64,000 bases of DNA from Absicoccus intestinalis (GCF_033971885.1 NZ_JALBUS010000001.1:62001-126000), one strand, 5' to 3'; numbered from the stretch's first letter, positions 42,966-51,702 are shown. The notes: generated by a model not told the origin, from the letters alone. Numbers and translations: made by a program.

Positions 42966-43235
42966 TCGTTTATTTATGTATTGTTATTGTACCATCATCA
43001 GCGAATCGGAATGATGCTTTCTTTCCTTTTCAAAGATGGACGTAACTCGTTAAGATTCATTCTAGATCTTTACAAAATCATGCCTTTTGTAAAGCATTTA
43101 GCCATTTTCAATGGAATAATTTTATGCATGTAAAATTCATGTAAATATATAAATTATTATTAATTTTAAATAACTTATTATTATTGATTATTTATTTTTG
43201 TTGTTATATCATGAGGGCCAGAAAGATGTTTTTAT
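42966..43235. other. AT-rich intergenic region before the first LysR gene
   Basis: No gene seen. It holds an inverted repeat TTTACAAAA/TTTTGTAAA (43069-43077, 43085-43093) without a T run, and from 43181 a block TTATTGATTATTTATTTTTG that resembles the sequence before the second LysR gene. The LysR promoter probably lies in 43150-43215. Confidence 0.4.
43181..43209 (+). repeat. Duplicated upstream block, copy 1
   Basis: TTATTGATTATTTATTTTTG then TTGTTATAT aligns base for base, with a few changes, to 45378-45406 in front of the second LysR gene. It shows that the duplication included the control region. Confidence 0.6.
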
Positions 43236-44114
43236 ATGCTCGATTTTCGCGTACGTACTTTTCTTTGTGTTTGTCAAACTTTAGATTACACGAAAGCTGC
43301 TAACCTATTACATATCACGCAACCAGCTGCACACATACGTTATTTAGAATCGTATTATCAAACGCAGCTCTTTCGTTACCAAAATGAAAAATTGAAACTG
43401 ACCCCAGCTGGACAACGACTCTATCAACGACTGCGTACGATGGCCAATGATGAAACCCAGCTCCAAGCGGAATTGCTGGCTCCTCACCAAGAAATGGAAC
43501 AATTTTCTTTGGGTGTGACCATGACCATTGGTGAATATGGTATTGTCAAACCCATCGTCAAACTTCTAAAAGCCTATCCCCATCTCAATTTACATGTACG
43601 TTTTGAAAATACGGACCAACTCTTAGACTTATTAAAAGAAGGTACGATCCAAATGGCACTGATTGAAGGCTATTATCCAGAAGACATCTATATGCATAAA
43701 CACTATCGCAAGGAAGCTTTTATTCCCATTTGTGCCACGAATCATGTATTTAAAAATGCCCATCCACATACTGTCAAGGACTTAATGGAAGAACGAATCC
43801 TGCTCCGGGAAAAAGGATCGGGTACGCGTAATATCTTGGAACATGATTTGGCTGTGCGAGGCATGCATCTCGAAGCTTTTCATCAATATGTCGAAGTGGA
43901 AAATATGCATACCATCATTGATTTATTGTGTGAAGACTGTGGCATTTCGTTTCTTTATCGCATGACTGCACAAAAACAAATAGAAGCGGGTATCCTCAAA
44001 GAAATTCCCTTGGATGATTTTTCCATCCAACATGATCTTGATTTCATCTGGGAACAAGGAAGCCTCTATAACGAGCGCAATGAAAAGATCAGTAACTTAT
44101 TAGCTTCCGTATGA
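43236..44114 (+). CDS. LysR-family regulator, copy 1, with a 2-residue deletion in the HTH
   Basis: 292 residues, closely similar to the protein at 45433-46317 over its whole length. The helix-turn-helix reads HITQPAAHIRYLESYY, whereas copy 2 reads HITQPAVSAHIHYLESYY: six bases (GTTTCT) encoding Val-Ser of the recognition helix are missing. The effector domain (TMTIGEYGIVKPIVKLL onwards) is intact. The nearest GAGGG is about 18 bases from the ATG, poorer than in copy 2. It may be unable to bind the normal operator and could act as a dimerising inhibitor or be on its way to loss. Confidence 0.85.
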   Translation: MLDFRVRTFLCVCQTLDYTKAANLLHITQPAAHIRYLESYYQTQLFRYQNEKLKLTPAGQRLYQRLRTMANDETQLQAELLAPHQEMEQFSLGVTMTIGEYGIVKPIVKLLKAYPHLNLHVRFENTDQLLDLLKEGTIQMALIEGYYPEDIYMHKHYRKEAFIPICATNHVFKNAHPHTVKDLMEERILLREKGSGTRNILEHDLAVRGMHLEAFHQYVEVENMHTIIDLLCEDCGISFLYRMTAQKQIEAGILKEIPLDDFSIQHDLDFIWEQGSLYNERNEKISNLLASV

Positions 44115-44120
44115 TCATAA

Positions 44121-44173
44121 AAAAATGTGACCTCTTTTTAGCTCCACATATTCGGAAGCAGGGTCACATTTTT
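44121..44173 (+). terminator. Terminator of LysR copy 1
   Basis: AAAAATGTGACC / GGTCACATTTTT (44121-44132 and 44162-44173) with a 29-base loop, T-rich after. Confidence 0.7.
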
Positions 44174-44245
44174 ATTTTGTTTCAGATAGTTCAAATAGTT
44201 TGTCGTTCCATCTATCATTTTCTTCATATAAATACACTGATCAGA

Positions 44246-44280
44246 TGAATAAAAAAGACGTAAGATCCATCTCACGTCTT
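44246..44280 (-). terminator. Terminator of yeiH
   Basis: AAGACGT / ACGTCTT (44255-44261 and 44274-44280) followed by T6 on the minus strand, 9 bases after the yeiH stop. Confidence 0.72.
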
Positions 44281-44289
44281 ATCTATCAT

Positions 44290-45306
44290 CTACCAAATCT
44301 GCATGATATGTTGCAAAGCTAAACTTACAATGGTAATACCAACCCAACACGAAACACCGATCAAGAGAGGTTTTCCTCCTGTACGAATCAATTTGACAAT
44401 ATCGCTATTTAAGCCAATGGCTACCATGGCCATCACGATAAAGAATTTGGATATCGTTTTAAATGGCATAAACACTTCTGCTTGTACACCGGCATGTACA
44501 CAAATCGTTGTAAAAATGGCTGCCAGGATAAAATACAGAATGAATAAAGGAAATGCTTTGCGAAAATGAAATCCTTCCCCTTTGTTTTGGCTATTACTCT
44601 GTTTTGTGGCAAGCACCAATGTAATTGGAATGATTGCCAACGTACGCGTAAGTTTCACCGTTACCGCCTTATCCAAAGTTGCACTGCCCAGATGCCACAT
44701 ACTATCCCAAGTCGAAGCCGCTGCCGTGACCGAAGATGTATCATTGATTGCTGTTCCGGCAAAGATGCCAAAAGCTTCGCCACTCGTTGTACTAAAGCCA
44801 AGAGCATGCCCTAATATAGGAAAGAAAATAGCAGCCAACACATTAAAGAAAAAAATAACGGAAATGGCTTGGGCTACTTCTTCGTCGTCAGCGCCGACAA
44901 CCGGTGCGGTAGCGGCAATCGCAGATCCCCCACAAATCGAAGATCCAACCCCAACCAAAGTAGCAATATTTCCCGAAATATGCATTTTTTTATGTAACAA
45001 ATAAGCAATGCATAAAGAGGTCGTAATGGTACAAACAATGATAGGTAATGACTGCTGCCCCGTTTGTGCAATCACGCCTAGATCCATACCAAATCCCAAT
45101 AAAACCACGGCTGCTTGTAATACATATTTTGCAGTCCATGAAATACCATTTTGTGCTTTGCCTTTTGCTTTCCAAAATACCGTAATCATCATTCCTGCTA
45201 GAATGCCGATAACCGCGCCACCAATCACTGGAAAATGTATACCAATGAACCAAGATGGAATTGCAAGCAAAAGGCACAACAATATACCGTAGATGTTTTT
45301 CTTCAT
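44290..45306 (-). CDS. yeiH: YeiH/UPF0324 family membrane protein (putative sulfate or sulfonate exporter)
   Basis: 338 residues with about ten hydrophobic segments. LVGVGSSICGGSAIAATAPV near residue 120 and FGIFAGTAINDTSSVTAA near residue 190 are the twin signatures of the family. Members neighbour LysR regulators and are proposed to export sulfate or sulfite from taurine or other sulfonate breakdown; direct proof is limited. It is divergent to LysR copy 2 and convergent with copy 1, so copy 2 is the likely controller. Confidence 0.85.
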   Translation of the reverse strand: MKKNIYGILLCLLLAIPSWFIGIHFPVIGGAVIGILAGMMITVFWKAKGKAQNGISWTAKYVLQAAVVLLGFGMDLGVIAQTGQQSLPIIVCTITTSLCIAYLLHKKMHISGNIATLVGVGSSICGGSAIAATAPVVGADDEEVAQAISVIFFFNVLAAIFFPILGHALGFSTTSGEAFGIFAGTAINDTSSVTAAASTWDSMWHLGSATLDKAVTVKLTRTLAIIPITLVLATKQSNSQNKGEGFHFRKAFPLFILYFILAAIFTTICVHAGVQAEVFMPFKTISKFFIVMAMVAIGLNSDIVKLIRTGGKPLLIGVSCWVGITIVSLALQHIMQIW

Positions 45307-45377
45307 ATTCCTATCCCTCTCTTGACGGGTTTGATTATAAAAGGACTAAGCAAAAATGTAAAATTATATATTTTTAT

Positions 45378-45406
45378 TTATTGATAATATATTTTTATCG
45401 TTATAT
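45378..45406 (+). repeat. Duplicated upstream block, copy 2 (yeiH/LysR control region)
   Basis: TTATTGATAATATATTTTTA then TCGTTATAT lies between the divergent yeiH and LysR genes, and contains the imperfect dyad GATAATATATTTTTATC. Such T-N11-A dyads are usual LysR sites. Compare 43181-43209. Confidence 0.55.
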
Positions 45407-45432
45407 TGTAAAAAAAGAGGAGGATTTTCCAT

Positions 45433-46317
45433 ATGCTGGATTTTCGCGTACGTACATTTCTTTGTGTTTGCCAAACGATGAATTACACAAAAGCCGCTCA
45501 ACAATTACACATTACCCAACCAGCGGTTTCTGCTCACATTCACTATTTAGAATCGTATTATCAGATTCAACTTTTTCATTATCAAAATCGAAAATTGGAA
45601 CTGACTTCAGCAGGAAAATTACTGTATGAACGACTTCATACGATGGTCAATGATGAATCCCAACTTCGAGCTGAATTGCATGCTCCGCAACAAGAAATGG
45701 AACAATTTTCTTTGGGTGTGACCATGACCATTGGTGAATATGCCATTGTGAAACCCATCGTCAAACTTTTAAATACATTTCCCCATCTTAATTTGCATCT
45801 GCATTTTGGAAATACGGCCCAACTTTTAAATCAATTAAAAGAAGGTACGATCCAAATGGCGTTGGTGGAAGGTTATTATCCAAAAGATATCTATGTGCAT
45901 ACACACTATCGAACCGAAGCCTATATTCCTGTTTGTGCCACGAATCATGTTTTTAAAAACGTCCATCCACATACTGTCAAGGACTTAGTGGAAGAACGAA
46001 TTTTGCTTCGTGAAAAAGGATCGGGCACGCGTAATATTTTGGAACGTGATCTAGCCGTACGCGGCATGGATATTGAAGATTTTCATCACTATGTGGAAGT
46101 AGAAAACATGCATACCATCATTGATTTATTGTGTGAAGATTGTGGTATTTCCTTTCTTTATCGTATGGCCGCACAAAAACAAATAGAAGCCGGCATACTC
46201 AAGGAAATTTGCTTAGAAGACTTTTCTCTCCAACATGATCTTGATTTTATCTGGGAACAAGGAAGCCTTTATAACGAGCGCAACGAGAAGATCAGTAGCT
46301 TATTAGCATCCGTATGA
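45433..46317 (+). CDS. LysR-family regulator, copy 2 (intact HTH)
   Basis: 294 residues. Full helix-turn-helix (NYTKAAQQLHITQPAVSAHI) and a LysR substrate-binding domain. GAGGAGG is 9 bases before the ATG. Divergent from yeiH over a 126-base gap with a dyad, the usual CysB/CbbR-like arrangement, so it probably activates yeiH on sensing a sulfur compound. It is the better preserved of the two paralogs. Confidence 0.9.
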   Translation: MLDFRVRTFLCVCQTMNYTKAAQQLHITQPAVSAHIHYLESYYQIQLFHYQNRKLELTSAGKLLYERLHTMVNDESQLRAELHAPQQEMEQFSLGVTMTIGEYAIVKPIVKLLNTFPHLNLHLHFGNTAQLLNQLKEGTIQMALVEGYYPKDIYVHTHYRTEAYIPVCATNHVFKNVHPHTVKDLVEERILLREKGSGTRNILERDLAVRGMDIEDFHHYVEVENMHTIIDLLCEDCGISFLYRMAAQKQIEAGILKEICLEDFSLQHDLDFIWEQGSLYNERNEKISSLLASV

Positions 46318-46320
46318 TCA

Positions 46321-46346
46321 TAAAAAAATAGCACAGTGATGTGCTA
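46321..46346 (-). terminator. Terminator of the GNAT gene
   Basis: TAGCACA / TGTGCTA (46329-46335 and 46340-46346), loop GTGA, T7 on the minus strand. The stop codon of the GNAT gene is inside the stem. Confidence 0.75.
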
Positions 46347-46814
46347 CCATTCCTTGATCAAAAAGCGGTTCATGGTACTATGAACAACACCTTCGGGTTT
46401 TTCAATATCGGTAAAGCCTAGTTTTTGATACAAACCCAAAGCTTCTTGGAGATGATCATGTGTTTCTATATAACAACGTTCATAGCCGGCTCTTTGGGCT
46501 TGTTCCATGACATACACCAACAATTGTTTGCCATATCCATGTCCCCGAATGTCTTTACTCAAATATAATTTCTGGATCTCGCAACAATGTTCAAACCCAT
46601 CAAATCGATCATAACCAGCACCACCTAGTACTTGATTTTCTTCTACAAGTACATAATAGGCACATCCTTCATGATCATACGATGTACTTATTTTTTCTAA
46701 GTTTTCATCATAATACACCGTTCCTGGCAATGCCAATCCATAGGCTTCTAGACTGGCACGAATCAGCTGTACCATCGCTAAATCTTCTTTTCTGGTGATC
46801 TTTCTTATTTCCAT
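46344..46814 (-). CDS. GNAT-family N-acetyltransferase
   Basis: 156 residues. EIQKLYLSKDIRGHGYGKQL with the acetyl-CoA loop R/Q-x-x-G-x-G/A (RGHGYG), then ETHDHLQEALGLYQKLGF, is a complete GNAT core. GAGGAAA precedes the ATG. The acceptor is unknown; it is monocistronic with its own terminator. Confidence 0.85.
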   Translation of the reverse strand: MEIRKITRKEDLAMVQLIRASLEAYGLALPGTVYYDENLEKISTSYDHEGCAYYVLVEENQVLGGAGYDRFDGFEHCCEIQKLYLSKDIRGHGYGKQLLVYVMEQAQRAGYERCYIETHDHLQEALGLYQKLGFTDIEKPEGVVHSTMNRFLIKEW

Positions 46815-46914
46815 AACATTTCCTCAAACCCTTCACTTTTCATGGATTTGTTTTGAGCATAACACAAACTGTATCACAAATCGATTTCAACACCGAGCGA
46901 TTCAAAGGATCCAT

Positions 46915-47688
46915 CTATAAAAGCTTAAAATGATGGATAGCTTGTGATATAGCGTCGCTTTGATCTTTGGGACAAATATAATCAGCCACTGCCTTTACAG
47001 ATTCTATTGCCTGATGCATCGCTACTCCGATCTTAGCGGCTTGGATCATACATACATCCGAATAGGAATCTCCAAAAGCCATAAAATCATTCATTGGTTC
47101 TTTCCAATGATACATCAAAGTCTGAATGCCGGTTAATTTGGTATAGCCTTTGGGAAAAATATCAATATTGAAAGGTCCACCCTTCACAATATGATATTGT
47201 GGAAATTGTATTTTCAGCTTTTGATAAAAAGCTTCCACATCTGGGGTGATATACGTGATCAACTTTTGTTTTTCACCTTCATAGGGTTTGCACTGATAAT
47301 CAACCACATCATATTTTTTCATGAATAAACGAACAGTGGGATCGATTCCCGTCAACATTTCGATCTTTCCTACGGAAAATATAGGAACTTGGTGCGCCTG
47401 TCCAAACGCAAAAATCACATCCAGATCGTCTGGTTGGAAGGAATGATCTTCCAAATGGCAAAATGCAGGATCATACACTTCCACCCCATTGGTCGTGACA
47501 TAGCCATCCCAATCGATTTCATTCATATGTGGAATCCCCGTTATTCTTTCCAAGGGACGACTCGAAGCAATGCCCAATCGATATCCTTTTGTGTGCAGGG
47601 CTTGTAACGTTTCAATGGAAGAAGGATCAATTTGTTTCTTATGCACATCCAATAATGTGTCATCTAAATCAAAAAAAATCGTTTTCAT
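46915..47688 (-). CDS. HAD-IIB (Cof-type) phosphatase, apparently leaderless
   Basis: 257 residues, related to the HAD protein at 17187-17975 (shared MKTIFFDLDDTLLD start, IDWDGYVTTNG, and FMAFGDSYSDVCM). All four HAD motifs are present. No ribosome binding site precedes the ATG; instead TAGAAT lies exactly 6 bases upstream, so the transcript should begin at or beside the start codon, as for the paralog. It follows the arsenic operon by 30 bases but has its own promoter. Confidence 0.87.
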   Translation of the reverse strand: MKTIFFDLDDTLLDVHKKQIDPSSIETLQALHTKGYRLGIASSRPLERITGIPHMNEIDWDGYVTTNGVEVYDPAFCHLEDHSFQPDDLDVIFAFGQAHQVPIFSVGKIEMLTGIDPTVRLFMKKYDVVDYQCKPYEGEKQKLITYITPDVEAFYQKLKIQFPQYHIVKGGPFNIDIFPKGYTKLTGIQTLMYHWKEPMNDFMAFGDSYSDVCMIQAAKIGVAMHQAIESVKAVADYICPKDQSDAISQAIHHFKLL

Positions 47689-47694
47689 ATGTTT

Positions 47695-47722
47695 ATTCTA
47701 CGCTTTCCAATCGATCAATCAA
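47695..47722 (-). promoter_or_regulatory. Promoter of the second leaderless HAD gene
   Basis: TTGATT (47717-47722), 16 bases, TAGAAT (47695-47700), then 6 bases to the ATG. The -35 box overlaps the stop codon of the radical SAM gene. Confidence 0.65.
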
Positions 47723-48582
47723 AATAAGGTCAATGGTTCATAGGATGGATACAATGTGGATGTATAATGAAAAATTTCTTGGGGATCATCCATGATACCA
47801 GCTGCCTGACACGTTTTATGAAACCTGTCCATCAACGCTTTATCACGTGGACTGATGACTTCATACGCATTCCCATAAACTTTTTTATAGCGTTGTTTCA
47901 AGCCAGGAAACGATGCATCCAACATGCGATAGTAATAGTCTCGACTCCCCTTTCTTAGTGTCATTCCTGCGTGGAAACAAATGATGCCTTTGACATCCGC
48001 ATCGATACACCAATCCAAGATTTGTTTCATATTTTCATAAGAATCTGTCAAATACGGCAAGACAGGCGTTAACCAAACCACCGTTGGGATCCCTTTGGCT
48101 TGACAGGCTTTTAATACGTCATAGCGCCGTCGACTCGAACATACACCTGGCTCGATGATATGACTCATTTCATCCGAAGCACACGTCAAAGACATTTGGA
48201 CCACAACTTTGGATCGTTGATGAATATCACCCAATAAATCCAAATCTCGAAGAACCAGATCCGATTTAGTAATGACCGTAGCTCCAAAACCATACCGATC
48301 GATCACTTGTAGGCAAGCTCTTGTAAGCTTTAGCTTCTTTTCGATGGGTAGATACGGATCACTCATCGAACCGGTACTGATCATGGTCTTTTTGGTTTTG
48401 GTTCGCAAACACTGTTCTAAAAGAAGGGGTGCATTTTCTTTCACTTCCACATCGGTAAAGTCATGATCAAAATGATAACAGTCACTTCGACTATCGCAAT
48501 AGATACAGCCATGGGTACAACCTCGATAGATGTTGATCGCATTCCATTTGGTCAAAAGCGATCTTGCTTGCACAACATGCAT
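47719..48582 (-). CDS. Radical SAM protein, spore photoproduct lyase-like family
   Basis: 287 residues. The 4Fe-4S motif CTHGCIYC (CxxxCxxC) follows NIYRGC near residue 20, with STGSMSDPYLPIEKKLKLTR, VVVQMSLT and a C-terminal TIM-barrel remainder as in the SPL/Rv2578c-like group. True spore photoproduct lyase is unlikely in this setting. It begins 3 bases after arsC and closes the arsenic operon, so it is co-transcribed with arsenic resistance genes; a role in arsenic chemistry is possible but unproven. Confidence 0.85.
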   Translation of the reverse strand: MHVVQARSLLTKWNAINIYRGCTHGCIYCDSRSDCYHFDHDFTDVEVKENAPLLLEQCLRTKTKKTMISTGSMSDPYLPIEKKLKLTRACLQVIDRYGFGATVITKSDLVLRDLDLLGDIHQRSKVVVQMSLTCASDEMSHIIEPGVCSSRRRYDVLKACQAKGIPTVVWLTPVLPYLTDSYENMKQILDWCIDADVKGIICFHAGMTLRKGSRDYYYRMLDASFPGLKQRYKKVYGNAYEVISPRDKALMDRFHKTCQAAGIMDDPQEIFHYTSTLYPSYEPLTLF

Positions 48583-48585
48583 AAC

Positions 48586-49002
48586 TCAACCTTCACGACT
48601 TCTTTCTGCCAATCGTTGCTTTAACAAGCCAGTGCGTGTCTTGATTTCTTCGATGACTTGGATGAAGACTTCATCGGACTGTCCTGTCGGATCTGGTAAG
48701 CCCCAATCTTCGCGATACAAACAGGCCATGGCCGGGCATTGTACCCCACATCCCATCGTGATCACGATATCTAATGGAGGAAGCTGATCTACTGTCTTAT
48801 TGTATTGGCCATTGGCAATCATATCGATTCCATATTTTGTTTTGAGGATACGCAACGCGTCGGGATCGATCTGATCTTTGATCTCAGTCCCTGCCGAATA
48901 ACTTTCAAAAACATCACTCGCGAATGCTTTGCCGAATGCTTCTGCCATCTGGCTGCGACACGAATTATGTGTACAAATAAAGCCTACTTTCCACTTTTTC
49001 AT
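48586..49002 (-). CDS. arsC: Arsenate reductase, low-molecular-weight phosphatase type
   Basis: Reduces arsenate to arsenite. 138 residues. P-loop CTHNSCRSQMAE with Cys10 and Arg16, and the redox cysteines Cys85 and Cys89 in TMGCGVQCP. Spacing differs from the classical Cys82/Cys89 pair of the thioredoxin-linked enzymes. A small thioredoxin-like gene overlaps upstream by 4 bases and may be its electron donor. Confidence 0.9.
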   Translation of the reverse strand: MKKWKVGFICTHNSCRSQMAEAFGKAFASDVFESYSAGTEIKDQIDPDALRILKTKYGIDMIANGQYNKTVDQLPPLDIVITMGCGVQCPAMACLYREDWGLPDPTGQSDEVFIQVIEEIKTRTGLLKQRLAERSREG

Positions 49003-49226
49003 AGCAATCTCTCAATCTGTTTGGGTTTCAATACACGTCCTGTGGCCACCACTTTGTCATCAATCATCAATGCCGGTGTTTGCAGGATGCCTAAGCTGGC
49101 AATGATCGAAAAATCCGTAATGTATTCGATCTTTGCATCGATATGTTTGTTTGCGACGGCTTCTTTCACATTTTTTAATAAAGTCTCACACTTACTGCAA
49201 CCGCCACCTAATACTTTAATATTCAT
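48999..49226 (-). CDS. Small thioredoxin-like redox protein
   Basis: 75 residues. The CxxC is Cys10-Ser-Lys-Cys13 (LGGGCSKCETLL), followed by a thioredoxin-like core with cis-Pro in LGILQTPALMID. This redox-active-disulfide family is often found in arsenic operons with permeases and ArsC. It overlaps acr3 and arsC, so the three are translationally coupled. Likely donor for ArsC. Confidence 0.87.
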   Translation of the reverse strand: MNIKVLGGGCSKCETLLKNVKEAVANKHIDAKIEYITDFSIIASLGILQTPALMIDDKVVATGRVLKPKQIERLL

Positions 49227-50277
49227 TCGTTTCTCCTCCTTTTTGAAACTTCTGTTTTGTATGATTCGCTATCTTCACTAAGGTCAACATGACGGGTACT
49301 TCCGTCAATACGCCAACTGTCGTTGCCAAAGCTGCAGGACTGGTCGTGCCAAATAACGCAATCGCTACGGCTACCGCTAATTCAAAGAAATTCGATGCGC
49401 CAATTAGACCAGCGGGTGCCGCAATCGCAAAGGGTAAATGAGCCAGATAGCTAGCGCCATACGCAATCCCAAAGATCAAGAACGTTTGGATGATCAAGGG
49501 AACCGCAATCAAAACGATATGGAAAGGATTGGAAACAATCACTTGAGCTTGGGATGCAAAGATCAAGACCAAGGTCAACAATAAACCTATGGTCGTCACG
49601 CCATCAAATCGATGAAGAAAAGTCGTTTCCAAATAGGTCTTCCCTTGTTTTTTCGTAATTGAAATGCGAGTTAAAATACCAGCCACAAGCGGAATCACCA
49701 CAAATAAGAAGATACTGACAAATAATGTTGAATACGGCACGGTTACTTGGGAAACGCCCAATAAAAACTTCACAATGGGAACAAACGCAATCAAGATGAT
49801 CAAATCATTGGTTGCGACTTGCACGATCGTATAGGCAGGATCTCCATGTGTCAAGCTACTCCATACAAAGACCATGGCGGTACAAGGGGCAGCCCCCAAC
49901 AAAACGGCTCCAGCCAGATATTGTCGGGCCAAGTCCGGTGCGATCCAATGTTTAAAGATCACGAAAAGAAACACATAGGCCAAGCCATACATGGTCAATG
50001 GTTTGATCAACCAATTGGTGATCCACGTGATCAAAATGCCTTTGGGATGTTTTCCAACTTCTTTGATGCGTTGAAAATCCACTTTGATCATCATGGGATA
50101 AATCATGATCCAGATCAAGATCGCAATGGGAATGGAAATACCTGCTATCTGTAATTTTCCCAATACATGGGGAATAACGGGAAGAAAATGGCCTATCAAC
50201 ACACCTGCAACCATACATAAAAACACCCATAGTGATAAATAGGTTTGAAAAAAACTAATCCCTTCCTTTGATTTCAT
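49216..50277 (-). CDS. acr3: Arsenite efflux transporter, ACR3 family
   Basis: 353 residues, about ten membrane helices. VLLGAAPCTAMVFVWSSLTH near residue 135 contains the essential Cys of Acr3, and FFELAVAVAIALFG near residue 310 the conserved Glu. Pumps As(III) out using the membrane potential. Overlaps arsR upstream by 23 bases and the thioredoxin-like gene by 11. Confidence 0.92.
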   Translation of the reverse strand: MKSKEGISFFQTYLSLWVFLCMVAGVLIGHFLPVIPHVLGKLQIAGISIPIAILIWIMIYPMMIKVDFQRIKEVGKHPKGILITWITNWLIKPLTMYGLAYVFLFVIFKHWIAPDLARQYLAGAVLLGAAPCTAMVFVWSSLTHGDPAYTIVQVATNDLIILIAFVPIVKFLLGVSQVTVPYSTLFVSIFLFVVIPLVAGILTRISITKKQGKTYLETTFLHRFDGVTTIGLLLTLVLIFASQAQVIVSNPFHIVLIAVPLIIQTFLIFGIAYGASYLAHLPFAIAAPAGLIGASNFFELAVAVAIALFGTTSPAALATTVGVLTEVPVMLTLVKIANHTKQKFQKGGETNEY

Positions 50278-50566
50278 CTGTCTTATCCTCCTTACAAGTG
50301 CAATTCAAACGATCGATATAGGCTCGAAATGTCATCAATGTTTCGCAATTTAAAGAATAATACGTATTCTTCCATTCCTTTCGACTGACAACCAAACCAC
50401 ATTCGGATAATACTTTCATATGATGGGATAACGTGGGTTGCGTAATTTGAAAATGTTCCAACAACTTACACCCACACAACTCTCCATCTGTCAATAACTC
50501 TACGATTTGTATTCGATGGGAATCTCCCAATGCCTTACAAATCAGTGCTGCATCCATCGCATTCAT
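50255..50566 (-). CDS. arsR: ArsR-family metalloregulator
   Basis: 103 residues, winged helix. Cys31 and Cys33 in GELCGCKLLEHF form the As(III) site of the ArsR type, with further cysteines (NCTC) near the C-terminus. The recognition helix is QPTLSHHMKVL. AGGAGG precedes the ATG by 9 bases. It represses the operon until arsenite binds; candidate operators are at 51605-51646. Confidence 0.92.
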   Translation of the reverse strand: MNAMDAALICKALGDSHRIQIVELLTDGELCGCKLLEHFQITQPTLSHHMKVLSECGLVVSRKEWKNTYYSLNCETLMTFRAYIDRLNCTCKEDKTDEIKGRD

Positions 50567-50579
50567 AACAAGAAACCTC

Positions 50580-51575
50580 CTAGATCAATAAACCTTGGCA
50601 TAGATTGAATCCATAGCCAACCAAAACAATGCCTACCACACATACACCAATAAAAGTACCTAATAGTTTTGGCTTTACCGCCTTGCGCAATAAGATCAAT
50701 GAAGGCAAGCTCAATGTGGTCACTGCCATCATAAAACTCAATACGGTACCTAATAAAGCGCCTTTTGATAATAACGCTTCGGCGACTGGAATGGTCCCAA
50801 AAATATCGGCATACATGGGGACTCCTACTAATGTTGCCAGGATCACACCAAAAGGATTCGAGTGGCCAAGAATGTGTTCAATCATGGATTCGGGTATCCA
50901 ATTATGGATCACAGCGCCAATGCCAACGCCCACCAAAATATAAGGAAAGACCTTACGAAACGTCGAAACAACTTGTTCTTTGGCATAGGCCAAACGATCC
51001 AGTAAGGTCAAAGTGGGAGATTCGATCGATGTCGATACTGCATTGCGAATCAGATCTTCCACTTGATCTTCCATATGGGCTCGTTCGATCACACTGCCTC
51101 CAAGTACCGCAATCAACAAGCCCACGATCACATATGCCAAGGCAATGCGATAGCCAAAAATACCCATCAACAAGACCAAGCTACCCAGATCGACCATGGG
51201 GGAAGAAATCAAAAACGAAAACGTGACGCCAAGTGGTAAACCCGCACTGGTAAAGCCCATAAAAATGGGAATCGAAGAACAGGAACAAAACGGGGTTACG
51301 GTGCCTAAGAGAGCACCAATGATATTGGCACCCAACCCATGAAACCGACCCATGATCGTTTTACTGCGTTCGGGTGGAAAATAACTTTGAATATAAGAAA
51401 TCAAAAAGATCAATACACACAATAGAATGGTGATCTTGATCACATCATAAAGAAAAAATTGAATGGACCCGCCCATTCGAGTTTGCACATCCACACCCAA
51501 CCACATCAAAAGTTGACCCATCCAACGATGGATCCATCGCATGCCCAATAGTTCATTTTGAATCCATGATCCCAT
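50580..51575 (-). CDS. arsP: ArsP-like permease (UPF0718/DUF318)
   Basis: 331 residues, about eight or more membrane segments. GTVTPFCSCSSIPIFMGFTS with paired cysteines and a second GVPMYADIFGTIPVAEALL repeat are the DUF318 signatures; the cysteines bind trivalent organoarsenicals in ArsP. The start at 51575 follows GAGGAG. As first gene of the operon it is directly behind the ArsR-type operator. Confidence 0.87.
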   Translation of the reverse strand: MGSWIQNELLGMRWIHRWMGQLLMWLGVDVQTRMGGSIQFFLYDVIKITILLCVLIFLISYIQSYFPPERSKTIMGRFHGLGANIIGALLGTVTPFCSCSSIPIFMGFTSAGLPLGVTFSFLISSPMVDLGSLVLLMGIFGYRIALAYVIVGLLIAVLGGSVIERAHMEDQVEDLIRNAVSTSIESPTLTLLDRLAYAKEQVVSTFRKVFPYILVGVGIGAVIHNWIPESMIEHILGHSNPFGVILATLVGVPMYADIFGTIPVAEALLSKGALLGTVLSFMMAVTTLSLPSLILLRKAVKPKLLGTFIGVCVVGIVLVGYGFNLCQGLLI

Positions 51576-51604
51576 ATGTCTTCTCCTCACATCGATTTCT
51601 ATCT

Positions 51605-51646
51605 ATGTGATAGTATATCATCACTTCGATATTTGTCAATGTGATA
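51605..51646 (-). promoter_or_regulatory. Arsenic operon promoter with ArsR-type repeats
   Basis: TTGACA (51634-51639), 16 bases, TATACT (51612-51617) on the minus strand. The word TATCACAT occurs twice on that strand (51605-51612 and 51639-51646), flanking the promoter, and TGATGATATA lies within; typical of ArsR/SmtB control. Confidence 0.7.
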
Positions 51647-51659
51647 ATTCAACTTTTTC

Positions 51660-51688
51660 TTGATGAAACCAACCATTCGGCGTATGAT
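51660..51688 (+). promoter_or_regulatory. Promoter of the thiamine operon
   Basis: TTGATG (51660-51665), 17 bases, TATGAT (51683-51688), 15 bases before the TPP riboswitch. Confidence 0.6.
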
Positions 51689-51702
51689 GAATGTGTTATA
51701 AA

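Noticed and set aside
43069..43093. Inverted repeat TTTACAAAA/TTTTGTAAA as a terminator.
   Set aside because: No T run on either side and no gene ending next to it.
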